Shown piece by piece: positions 24,539 through 33,700 of a stretch of 64,000 nucleotides of DNA (the first letter of the stretch is position 1; each line of letters begins with the position of its first letter). Position numbers and translations under genes: made by a program. Where the stretch lies: the NCBI GenBank assembly GCA_947472765.1, contig CANJCM010000002.1, positions 1 to 64,000 of the forward strand, in the 5' to 3' direction. The stretch is from Opitutia bacterium. Lineage in GTDB: Bacteria; Verrucomicrobiota; Verrucomicrobiia; Opitutales; Opitutaceae. The notes under the pieces are model-generated. The model had not been told where the DNA came from. It did not search any database and saw nothing but the letters and a program-made list of their open reading frames with translations.

Positions 24539-25717
24539 TTACTGCAGGCCGCCGGCGACCGCACCGAGTTGGAAGATCGGAAGGAACATCGCCATGACGA
24601 TGCCACCGACGACCACGCCGAGGAAAACGATCAGCATCGGCTCAATCAGCGAGGTGAGCGCGGCCACCGTGGCTTCGCACTCCACGTCGTAGAAGTCGGC
24701 GACCTTGTTCATCATGCCGTCGACATTGCCGGTGGATTCACCCGCCTTGACCATGTGCTTCATCATCGGCGGGAAGAAGGCGTTGGCCGCGAGCACCTCG
24801 GAGACCTGGCCGCCCTGGCTGACGTGCTTCGCAATTTCCTCGCAGGCGTCCTCGATCTGCACCTTGCCGCTGGCGGCCGAGACGATCTCGAGGGTGCGCA
24901 GGATGGGGACGCCGGAGCGAATCAGCGTGGCGTAGGTGCGGCAGAAACGGGAAAGGGCAATCTTGTGGATCAAGTTGCCGAAGATCGGGGCCTTGACGAG
25001 AAAGAGGTCCTTGGTGCGCCGGCCCTTGGGCGTGGCGACGAACTTGCCGCCGCCCCAATAGGTCCCGTAGGCACCGAGTCCGATCGCCCACCACCAGGCC
25101 TTCATGAAATTACTGAGGTCGATGAGGAACTGCGTCGGCGCGGGCAGCTTGGCTCCGAAGTCCTTGAACATCGAAGCGAACACGGGAATGACGAAAATCA
25201 GGAGCACGTTCACCAGCGCGACGGCCAGGCCGATGACCGCGATCGGGTAGGTCATGGCCGACTTCACCTTCTTGGTCAGCTTGACGGTGGACTCGAAGTA
25301 GCCGGCCACCTTGGCCAGAATCTCAGCGAGACCGCCGCTGGCTTCACCGGCTTCCACCATCGAGATGAACAGCGTGTTAAAGGAGTTCGGGAACCGCTTC
25401 ACCGCGGTCGAAAAGGAATTACCCTGCGAAATTTCCCCGCGGACGTCGCGAATCACGATGCGGAAACACGGATCCTCCGTCTGATCCTGCAAGGCCTCGA
25501 GACACTGGACGAGCGGGAGACCGGCGGACAAAAGGGACGCAATTTGCTGGGTGAAAAGTGCCAGTTCGCCGAGCGGCAGCTTGTACGTCTTGGCCTTCTT
25601 CTCGAGCGCCTTCTGCTTCGCCAGCGCCTGGGCGGCCTTCAGATTGCCACCTTTTTTGGGCGCGGGCCCCGAGCGGGAAGATTGGGCGGGACCGGCGGCC
25701 GAAGTAAGCAATGCCAT
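24539..25717 (-). CDS. pilC: type IV pilus / type II secretion inner-membrane protein (PilC/GspF)
   Basis: ELALFTQQIASLLSAGLPLVQCLEAL, MVEAGEASGGL, two GspF domains, C-terminal EPMLIVFLGVVVGGIVMAMFLPIFQL. Confidence 0.94.
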   Translation of the reverse strand: MALLTSAAGPAQSSRSGPAPKKGGNLKAAQALAKQKALEKKAKTYKLPLGELALFTQQIASLLSAGLPLVQCLEALQDQTEDPCFRIVIRDVRGEISQGNSFSTAVKRFPNSFNTLFISMVEAGEASGGLAEILAKVAGYFESTVKLTKKVKSAMTYPIAVIGLAVALVNVLLIFVIPVFASMFKDFGAKLPAPTQFLIDLSNFMKAWWWAIGLGAYGTYWGGGKFVATPKGRRTKDLFLVKAPIFGNLIHKIALSRFCRTYATLIRSGVPILRTLEIVSAASGKVQIEDACEEIAKHVSQGGQVSEVLAANAFFPPMMKHMVKAGESTGNVDGMMNKVADFYDVECEATVAALTSLIEPMLIVFLGVVVGGIVMAMFLPIFQLGAVAGGLQ

Positions 25718-25854
25718 GGGGCGAGCCAAAAGCAGCCTCTACGTACTCGCAATCCATTTTCCGGGGCTGAACCAGTAAAAATCGGGTGAGAAACCCGTAG
25801 GCGCATCGATTGGATCTCCATCCCGGAGATCGACCCGGCGAAAGGGTCGGGAGT

Positions 25855-25928
25855 TGGAGCGGGCGGGGGGAATCGAACCCCCGAGGCCAGTTTGGAAAAC
25901 TGGAGTTTTACCACTAAACTACGCCCGC
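25855..25928 (-). tRNA. tRNA-Gly (anticodon TCC), CCA encoded
   Basis: minus strand GCGGGCGTAGTTTAGTGGTAAAACTCCAGTTTTCCAAACTGGCCTCGGGGGTTCGATTCCCCCCGCCCGCTCCA. Confidence 0.97.
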
Positions 25929-26051
25929 GTGGCGCCGGGCAGGAGCTTCCCTGTCCCCCGCGAGCGGTCAAGCCCGGCCTCGCAATTGACCGGCGAACGA
26001 ACACGCCCGCGTGGATTGCGACGGAACTCACGGGCTCGACGTAAACGCACC

Positions 26052-26086
26052 AATGGATTCTTCGCTGCGCTCAGAATGACAGGGTA
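26052..26086. repeat. dispersed repeat, family B (CCTGTCATTCTGAGCGCAGCGAAGAATCC on minus)
   Basis: near-identical strings at 29521-29551 and inverted at 29605-29631. Confidence 0.8.
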
Positions 26087-26368
26087 CCCACTCGCTCTGC
26101 CTTTGGTGGTGACGCCGCGGGGGGGGGGCCAACCGATCGATTGCGCCCCTGCCCACACCCACTCCGCTCCCGCCTTGGCGGCGCGAGTCGCTTCGCCTTT
26201 TCAATGCGCCCGCACGGCTCAGCCGGTTGCCCCGCTTTTCTCCCTGGTTGCCCGACGTTCTACGAACGCGCCAACCTCGCCGCGTTCCTCGCACGGCTCC
26301 CGCGCGTGAAGTCGCGGACCAAGATTTGCCGTCGACAATACCGGGGCGCAGCAAACCCTTGAGCGGCC

Positions 26369-27040
26369 ATGGGAAAACTCGATCATCTCTTCGATCAAAA
26401 CCGGGCTTGGGCCGATGCGCTCCGTGCCCGCGACGCCGACTTTTTTCTGAAGCTCTCGCGGCAACAGTCGCCGGAATACCTCTGGATCGGATGCTCCGAC
26501 AGCCGCGTGCCGGCGAACGAGATCGTCAATCTGCTGCCCGGCGAGCTCTTCGTGCATCGCAACATCGCGAATGTCGTCGTGCACACGGATCTGAATTGTC
26601 TCTCGGTCATGCAGTTCGCCGTCGATGTCCTGAAGGTGAAGCACGTCATTGTATGCGGCCATTACGGCTGCAGCGGTGTCCGGGCCGCCTTGCGCTGTGA
26701 TCGCATCGGGCTCGCCGACAACTGGCTCCGGCACGTGCAGGACGTCGCGGAGAAGCACCAGCGTTGCATCCACGCGGTGCCGGGCGACCAGGTGCGGACC
26801 AACCGGCTCTGCGAATTGAACGTGCTCGAGCAGGTGAGCAACGTTTGCCAGACGACGATCGTGCGGGACGCCTGGCATCGCGGCCAGTCGCTGACGGTCC
26901 ACAGTTGGATTTACGGACTGAAGGACGGTTTGTTGCGGAACCTCGGCATGAGCATCACTAGCGTACCCGAGTTCGAGCCGCAGTACCGCGCGGCTCTGGC
27001 GGCCATCGAGGCGCGCGAGCCGTTCACCGCGGCGGTGTGA
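26369..27040 (+). CDS. can: beta-carbonic anhydrase
   Basis: IGCSDSRVPANEIVNLLPGELFVHRNIANVV, VCGHYGCSGVRAAL zinc ligands. Confidence 0.96.
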   Translation: MGKLDHLFDQNRAWADALRARDADFFLKLSRQQSPEYLWIGCSDSRVPANEIVNLLPGELFVHRNIANVVVHTDLNCLSVMQFAVDVLKVKHVIVCGHYGCSGVRAALRCDRIGLADNWLRHVQDVAEKHQRCIHAVPGDQVRTNRLCELNVLEQVSNVCQTTIVRDAWHRGQSLTVHSWIYGLKDGLLRNLGMSITSVPEFEPQYRAALAAIEAREPFTAAV

Positions 27041-27313
27041 TCGAACGGGCCGCTCAATTGGGGCGGTCACGGATTTAGCGCCGCCGGAGCGGCCGCCTTC
27101 CGCTCGCGGCGGAGGGCTTCCTCGCGCGGCCGTGCACCCGAAATGCAAGTAAACGGCGCGGATACGGGGATTACCCCATGTCCCGGATCTGCGCATCCTG
27201 TAGCATGGAGAGCCTCTCTCTCCGTGGGGCCGGCAAGGCCGCCACCTCAGGAGACCGGGCCGCTCCGCACCTCCTCCGTCTGCTCACCGCGCCATCTGCG
27301 CTCCCGTCCACTC

Positions 27314-28369
27314 ATGAAATCACCCATTCCGCTTTTTGCCGCCGCGTTCCTCGCCGCCGCGCTTCCGTCCAGCCACGCCCAGGACGGCGCCAGCACGGCG
27401 CCCATTGGCGCCGAGCGAAAGGTTGTCTCCTTCACCAATATCCAAATCAAGAATTTCGACGGCGAGAGCTTGGGGCGAATCACCGACCTCGGCATCGATC
27501 TCGTCAACGGCCGGATCGTCGAGGTCCTGGTCCAGACCGATGATTAGCTGGGACTCGGAAGCAAGATCGTCGCCGTACCGCCGCTGGCGCTGCTGCCGGA
27601 CGCCCTCCACGAGGTCTACTTGCTCAATGCCAGCATCGAGGTCTTCAAATCCGCCGCCGCCATCGATCTCAACGAATGGCTCGATGCCGGCCGGAGCGAA
27701 CGCGTCGCCGCCGCGTATATTCTTTTCGGCCAGGAGCCCTACTTCCTCGAGGCCGGCGATCTGGCGTCCAAGACGGACGCACGTCCCAAGGTGTCCCTCG
27801 GTTACGTCGAGCGCTCCAGCAAGATTCTCGATCTGCCCGTGGGCAATTTCCAGGGCCAGAAATTCGGCAAGGTGTGGTCCCTCACACTGGACATTCCGCG
27901 CGGCCGCATCCTCTCCATCATCGTGCTCGCGCCGGGAAACTTCCTGACCAAGAGCATCATCCCCGCGACGGCCCTGAGCTTCAACACCAACCGGGACGCG
28001 TTGCTCCTCGATGACACGAAGGTCGAGTACGCGGCGGAACCGCGGTATGTTTTAACCGAGCCCGCCTTCGGGCAGGATGCGAGCTCCGAGGAGCAGGCGT
28101 ACAAGGGTCCGCGGACTTCGGCCCCGCTCGAGCAGGGCACCAGCTATCGGGATGTCGACCGCACCGTGCTCATCACCCGGGGAATTCGCACCGCAAAACT
28201 CAACGGACTCCAGGTCCAGGTGGGCACCATCCATGGCCGCGTCACGCTTCGCGGCTGGGTGAACACGGAGGAACAACGAGTCCGGATTGGCGAAATCGCG
28301 ATTGCCGCGAGCCGCCTCGAGGTGGTGGACAACCAAATCACGGTCGGCCGGCCCCCGGGCCGGAAGTAA
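27314..28369 (+). pseudogene. PRC-barrel + BON domain secreted protein interrupted by one in-frame TAG (27545-27547)
   Basis: 27314-27547 (MKSPIPLFAAAFLAAALPSSHAQ...EVLVQTDD*) and 27620-28369 are in the same frame; the 24 intervening codons read LGLGSKIVAVPPLALLPDALHEVY; C-terminal BON-like VDRTVLITRGIRTAKLNGLQVQVGTIHGRVTLRGWV. Confidence 0.85.
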
Positions 28370-28408
28370 CGCCAACTCACGCTCCCCGAACCCACTTTTT
28401 CCGTCTTT

Positions 28409-29194
28409 ATGAAAATTCATCCTCTCTTCCTGCCGGCCCTCGCGATTCTCGCCGGACTGCCGTCGACCAGCCGCGCCCTGCCCGTGGTCGACCTCGGCGC
28501 CGCCAGTTCCTACGCCGTACTGGCGGGCACCACGATCACCAGCACGGGCTTCACGGTGGTTGATGGCGATCTCGGGGTCAGCCCCGGTGCGACCATCTCC
28601 GGTTTTGCGGGTTTTGGCGGTGGCGGCGACGGCATCGTCAACGGCTCCATTCACGCGAACGATGTCTCCGCCGGGGATGCGCACACGGACATGGTCGCGG
28701 CCTACAACCTGCTTTCGGGCGAGACGGCAACGGTCACGGGCGTGACCTCCTTCGCCAATACGACCGTCACGCCCGGAGTGTACAATTCGGGCGCCAGCAT
28801 CTCGATCACCGGCAGCGTAGTCCTGAGCGGCAACGGCCTCTTCGTGTTTCAGATGGGCTCCACCTTGCTCACGGGCATCGGGAGCCAGGTCACCCTCGCC
28901 GACGGTGCGCTCGCGAAGAATGTCTACTGGCAGGTGGGCAGTTCCGCGACGCTCGGCGGTTCGTCGCTACTCGTCGGAACCGTGCTCGCGTACACTTCGA
29001 TCACCGCGGACGCCGGCGCGATCGTGAATGGAAGGCTGCTCGCCCAGAACGGGGCACTCTCCCTCTCAGGCAACACCATCACCGCGATTCCCGAACCCGC
29101 GACCTCGGCCCTGGCCATGGCGGGGTTCATCGGCGTCATCATCGGGTGGCGCAAACTCGGTCAGCGGCGTGCGCTGGCGAAGGTGTCGGCTTAA
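28409..29194 (+). CDS. ice-binding-like (DUF3494) protein with PEP-CTERM anchor
   Basis: DLGAASSYAVLAGTTITSTGFTVVDGDLGVSPG, NVYWQVGSSATLG, GTVLAYTSITADAGAIVNGRLLAQNGALSLSGNTI; C-terminal IPEPATSALAMAGFIGVIIGWRKLGQRR. Confidence 0.88.
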   Translation: MKIHPLFLPALAILAGLPSTSRALPVVDLGAASSYAVLAGTTITSTGFTVVDGDLGVSPGATISGFAGFGGGGDGIVNGSIHANDVSAGDAHTDMVAAYNLLSGETATVTGVTSFANTTVTPGVYNSGASISITGSVVLSGNGLFVFQMGSTLLTGIGSQVTLADGALAKNVYWQVGSSATLGGSSLLVGTVLAYTSITADAGAIVNGRLLAQNGALSLSGNTITAIPEPATSALAMAGFIGVIIGWRKLGQRRALAKVSA

Positions 29195-29520
29195 GTCATC
29201 CCACCGCGCTCGAGCGAGCCCGGTGCAAATTCAAGAACCGCCGCCGTCAATGGCCGGCGGTTTTTTGCGCCCAGGCGAAGACTCGAAGTTCACGGAGCCA
29301 ATCACCCAGACCTGGTTTTGACCGGATGACAGGAGGGACAGGATTTGGGTTCGGAGCCCGAGGCTCGGAGCTCGGTGGAACCGGTGTCTTCGTGGTTAAA
29401 CTCCGGATTAGTCTAACCGCAGAGTGCACCGAATTCACGGAGTGATCGGCCTTGGATCGCCCAGCGCTTGGTGGCCCGCGGCGTGAGCAGCCCGGGTGAA
29501 AAGGCGAAAAACACCCCTTC

Positions 29521-29631
29521 ATGTCATTCTGAGCGCAGCGAAGAATCCATGGCCCCGAGGGAGACCCACGCGTGGATGACCAAGCCTGTCGCTGCGCTCG
29601 GTAACTTCGCTGCGCTCAGAATGGCAGGGTG
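29521..29631. repeat. family B repeat arranged as an inverted pair
   Basis: GTCATTCTGAGCGCAGCGAAGAATCC at 29523 and its inverse CTTCGCTGCGCTCAGAATGGCAGGG at 29605. Confidence 0.8.
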
Positions 29632-29669
29632 TTCACACCGTCTCGTGCGCAGCGGGACAGCCTCGAGCA

Positions 29670-29866
29670 AAGCGATGAGGAAGTCCCTGCCCTCACGGGC
29701 AGGGCCACCGAGCGCAACCTCGGCAGCTAGAGCCGATCGATTCTCATTGAGGCTCGCCCAATGGACTGACGCCTAATGGCACGCCAATCCTCCCGCTGCT
29801 CACGCAGCGGGCCACGACTGCAACGTCGCCCTGCCCGTGAGGGCAGGGATTCAAAACGTGATGTCA
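29670..29866. repeat. palindromic intergenic repeat, family C copy 1
   Basis: CCCTGCCCTCACGGGCAGGG-type hairpins flanking CCCGCTGCTCACGCAGCGGGCCACGA; related block at 45221-45303. Confidence 0.75.
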
Positions 29867-29956
29867 GGCTGATGGCCGAGTCTCAATCATCTGCTCTCTC
29901 CGGCCGGCTTCCCCCGCCCTCCGGATAAAGCCGGCGGCAGGGAGCCGCGGTGAGAC

Positions 29957-30271
29957 TTACTTGCTCCGGCGGCCGACGAGGACACCGACCAGCACGCCGA
30001 CGCCGAGTGCGATCGCCAGCGATTGGTAGGGATTCTCCCGAATGGCACCGTCGGTGTATTTGGCGCCAGCAATCACTTTCTGCCGCGCCTGGGCATAGAG
30101 ATCGTTGAAGCGATCCTGCGCGGCACTGAAGCGCGCCCGGAGATTGGCGAGCGCCTCGGCCGAGTGTTCGGTCACGGCGCCAGCCATCATGGACTCAGCC
30201 TCACCCACAAGGGCTTGGAGGTCATGGAGGAGGTCCTTGGGCGTGGGAGGGCTGTCTAGATGGTTTTTCAT
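29957..30271 (-). CDS. DUF883/ElaB-YqjD-like membrane-anchored protein
   Basis: amphipathic helical protein ending NPYQSLAIALGVGVLVGVLVGRRSK. Confidence 0.85.
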   Translation of the reverse strand: MKNHLDSPPTPKDLLHDLQALVGEAESMMAGAVTEHSAEALANLRARFSAAQDRFNDLYAQARQKVIAGAKYTDGAIRENPYQSLAIALGVGVLVGVLVGRRSK

Positions 30272-30302
30272 GTCGGGGAGGATGGGCGGGGATGGGAAGA
30301 CG

Positions 30303-30467
30303 TCACTTCGTGGATCGGCCGCCGCGGATGAGCGAAGCCACGAAGAGGATCAGGAAGATGATGAACAGGACCTTGGCGATGGTGGCAGCCGTGCCGGCAA
30401 TTCCACCGAAGCCGAGGACACCCGCGAGGATGGCGACGAGCAGAAAGACGATCGAGTAGTAGAGCAT
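30303..30467 (-). CDS. DUF1328 small membrane protein
   Basis: [47 protein letters not shown]. Confidence 0.9.
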   Translation of the reverse strand: MLYYSIVFLLVAILAGVLGFGGIAGTAATIAKVLFIIFLILFVASLIRGGRSTK

Positions 30468-30477
30468 GGGCGTCGCT

Positions 30478-30678
30478 CTAGTTGGATCGCCGGAACACGC
30501 CGGACAGGCCGACGGCGGTGCAGACCACACCGCCGATAAGCAGCCAGACCGTCTTGTCAGTCGGAGCCCCGGTGAAGAGGCGGGAGAAGCCGGAGCCAAC
30601 CGAGTCGAGGGCGGAGATCCCGTAGATCACGAGTGCGACGCCGACCACGAGGATGCCGATGGAGAGAATGCGATTCAT
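30478..30678 (-). CDS. DUF3185-like small membrane protein
   Basis: [50 protein letters not shown]. Confidence 0.8.
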   Translation of the reverse strand: MNRILSIGILVVGVALVIYGISALDSVGSGFSRLFTGAPTDKTVWLLIGGVVCTAVGLSGVFRRSN

Positions 30679-30696
30679 AAGGAAAGTGTCGGAGCC

Positions 30697-30726
30697 AAAA
30701 GAGGGCGGTGTAAGTCCACCGCCCTC
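30697..30726 (-). terminator. intrinsic terminator of the large repeat-protein gene
   Basis: perfect 10-bp stem GAGGGCGGTG/CACCGCCCTC, followed on the minus strand by TTTTGG. Confidence 0.75.
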
Positions 30727-30746
30727 CCGGCTGACCGAATGATGTT

Positions 30747-33700
30747 TTACTGCGCGTCGTAGACTTCGATCATGGCGACGCCGGTCGTGTTGCTCACGCC
30801 GGTGACGTGCACCGTGTAGGCGCCCGGCGGCAGCGTGATGAGCAGGGTTGCGTCCTTGCTACCGGCCGGCAGCGGGAACGCCCCGACGCGGGCGGTGGCG
30901 GCGCTGACCGCGGCCGCCGTGCTGGCACCCGTTTCCCAGTTGTCGTTCGTGCCGATCTCCGTGTTGCCGGAGTAGACCGTGATCTTCGGATCGGCGAGGA
31001 CACTCGTGACACCATAGGCGGCCAGGGACGGCCCGATGCCGCGGATGACGACCGCCTTCGGCGAAGTCCCGGCAATGATGAGCCCGGCGATCAGCGTACC
31101 TTCGCCGGTCGTGACGTTCATGCGGGCGGAGACGTTAATCAGCCGTGCACCCAGCGCGGTGTCGGTGTCGTAAACCTCCGTGAGCGCAACACCGGTGGTG
31201 CTGTTCGGGCGAAGCAGACCGGTCGTGTGGGCGCCGTTGTTGACGGTATAGAGCAGGGACGAGTCCTTGCTCCCCGCCGCCAGCGGGAACGCTCCGACGC
31301 GCTCCGCGGTCGAGGCGATCAGGGTCGCATTGGAAGCACCGGCGGTGTTGGTCTGCCAGTCGTCATTGCTCGCCGACACTACTCCACCCACGCCGTACAA
31401 CGTGAGCATGGGATCGGCCAGCGGGTTCGCCACCCCATAGGCGGCGAGGCCCGGGCCGATGCCGCGGACGAGGAGGTTCTTGCCGTCGCCGGCGACGACA
31501 AAGCCCATGATCAAGGTTTCGTTACCCGGACCGGACACGGCGCGAGCCGAGAAGTTGACGATGCGGCTGTCCGGCACGACGACCATGGTCACGACCTTCG
31601 TGCTCGTACCGGCCGTGTTGGTTGCCGTGACGGTCACGACATAGGAACCCGTCGTCGTGGCAGTCCCACTGATCGCACCGGTCACGGGATTAAGCTTCAA
31701 TCCCGGTGGCAGTCCGATGGCCGTGTAGCTCGTGGGCAGGCCCGTCGCTGCGATGAAGTAGGTGACGAACGGGTCGCCGACTACGCCCGAGGCCACCGCG
31801 GGACTCGTAATGATGGGGGCAACGGTCGCGGCGCCGACCGTGATGGTCAGGTTGGCGGTCGACGTGCCGGCCGTATTCGTCGCCGTGATGACGACAGGAT
31901 ACGTCCCGGCGGTGGTCGGCGTGCCAGTGATCGCTCCGGTAAGCGTGTTCAGCTTAAGGCCGCTCGGCAGGCCGGTCGCCGTATAGCTCGTCGGCACGCC
32001 GGTGGCGGCGATGACGTAAGGCGGGAACGGAAAACCGACGGTCCCCGGAGCGGTGGTGGCACTGGTGATCACCGGGGTCGCGGTGGCTTCTCCCACGGTG
32101 ATTCTCAGCGTCTCGGAGTCCTGGCCAAATCCGTTGACGGCGCTGAATCTGACATTCGACACCCCGATCGACGTCGGCCTTCCGGTGATCACTCCCGTGG
32201 AAGTGTTCAACACCAAGCCGGCCGGCAGCCCGGTGGCCGCATAACTCGAGGGGAAACCCGCCGCGGTAATCGCGAAGCTGAACGGGATGCCAACGGTTCC
32301 TGCGGCCGTGAGCGGGCTGTTCGTGATGATGGGAGGAAAGCTACCGGAGGAAATCGTGATCAAGAGCGTCGCGTTCCCTGTGCCCGCCGCATTCGTCGCT
32401 CCGAGTAGAACTGTGGTCGTGCCGGCTGAACTCGCGGTGCCGGTGATGACACCGGTCGCGGCCACGATCGAGAGTCCGGGCGGCAAAGGACTCGCCGCAT
32501 AGCTCGTCGGCGTACCCGACGCCGTGATCCGGAAATTGAACGGGGCGCCGACGGTTCCCGCCGCGGTCAGCGGACTGTTCGTAATGATGGGCGCGGCCCC
32601 GGCCGCCGCCACCGTGATCGTGAGGGTGGCGTTGTCAGTCCCGGTGCCATTGGTGGCTCCGAGAAGAACCGCGGTCGTTCCCACGGTCGTGGGCGTTCCA
32701 GTGATCACGCCCGTGGCGGCCACGATACTCAGGCCTGCCGGCAACGGCGACGCCGTGTAGGTCGTCGGTAAACCGGTGGCTGCAATCGTGAAGCTGAAAG
32801 GCGTGCCAACCGTGCCGGCCGCCGTCAGCGGACTGTTCGTGATGATCGGCACGGCCCCGGCCGCCGCCACCGTGATCGTGAGGGTGGCGTTACCCGTGCC
32901 CGTCGCGTTGGTCGCGCCCAGGAGCACGGATGTCGTACCCGTGGCCGTCGGCGTCCCGGTGATGACACCGGTCGCCAGCACGACGCTCAGGCCCGCGGGC
33001 AACGGCGTGGCCGTGAAACTCGTGGGCGACCCCGAGGCGGCAATCGAGAAGCTGAACGGCGTCCCGATCGTGCCAGGTGCCGTGAGCGGGTTGTTGATGA
33101 TAATCGGAGCGACGCCAGCGGCGGCGACGGTGATCGTCAGGGTGGCGTTGCCCGTCCCGGTGGCGTTCGTCGCACCGAGGAGCACCGCCGTGGTGCCGAC
33201 GGTGGTGGGCGTGCCCGTGATGACACCCGTCGCAGCGACAATGCTCAGACCCGCCGGCAGCGGTGTGGCCGTGTACGTCGTCGGTGTACCGGAAGCGGTG
33301 ATGGCAAAGTTGAAGGCGGTTCCCACCGTCCCACCCGCCGTGAGCGGACTATTCGTGATGATCGGAGCGACGCCCGCGGCGGCGACGGTGACCGTCAGCG
33401 TGGCATTGCCCGTGCCGGTGGCATTCGTGGCACCGAGCAGCACGGCGGTCGTACCGGCCGCGGTGGGCGTGCCGGTAATGGCACCCGTCGCCGTGTTAAC
33501 GCTCAGGCCGGCCGGCAGCGGACTCGCGCTGTAGCTGGTCGGCGAACCCGACGCCGTGATCGTAAAAGTGAAGGCCGCATTGACCGTGCCCGCCTTGGTG
33601 AGCGGCGAATTCGTGATGATCGGAGCCGCACTCGTGACCGTGAGGGTGACCGGATTGCTGATGACGGAACCGGAGGCGTTGGTCACAACGACATCGTAGG

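Noticed and set aside
21406-25789. 530-aa minus ORF opposite the PQQ dehydrogenase and 836-aa plus ORF opposite the regulator/pilC
   Set aside because: Low-complexity Arg/Glu/His-rich antisense translation, no recognisable domain.
26028-26354. ORFs containing HSERSEES or VILSAAKNP peptides
   Set aside because: Translations of the dispersed family B repeat; not genuine proteins.
27545-27547. In-frame TAG considered as pyrrolysine or other recoding
   Set aside because: No pyl genes, SECIS-like or PYLIS-like support visible; nonsense mutation or sequencing error is simpler.
30807-33534. Plus-strand repeated ORFs (for example 32776-33534, VPTVPAAVSGLFVMIGAAPAAATVIVRVA)
   Set aside because: Mirror images of the tandem repeats in the large minus-strand protein; no independent start or RBS support.
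31569-33633. Regular repeats considered as a CRISPR or satellite array
   Set aside because: Period is ~258 bp with intact reading frame, encoding protein repeats; no short repeat/spacer pattern.
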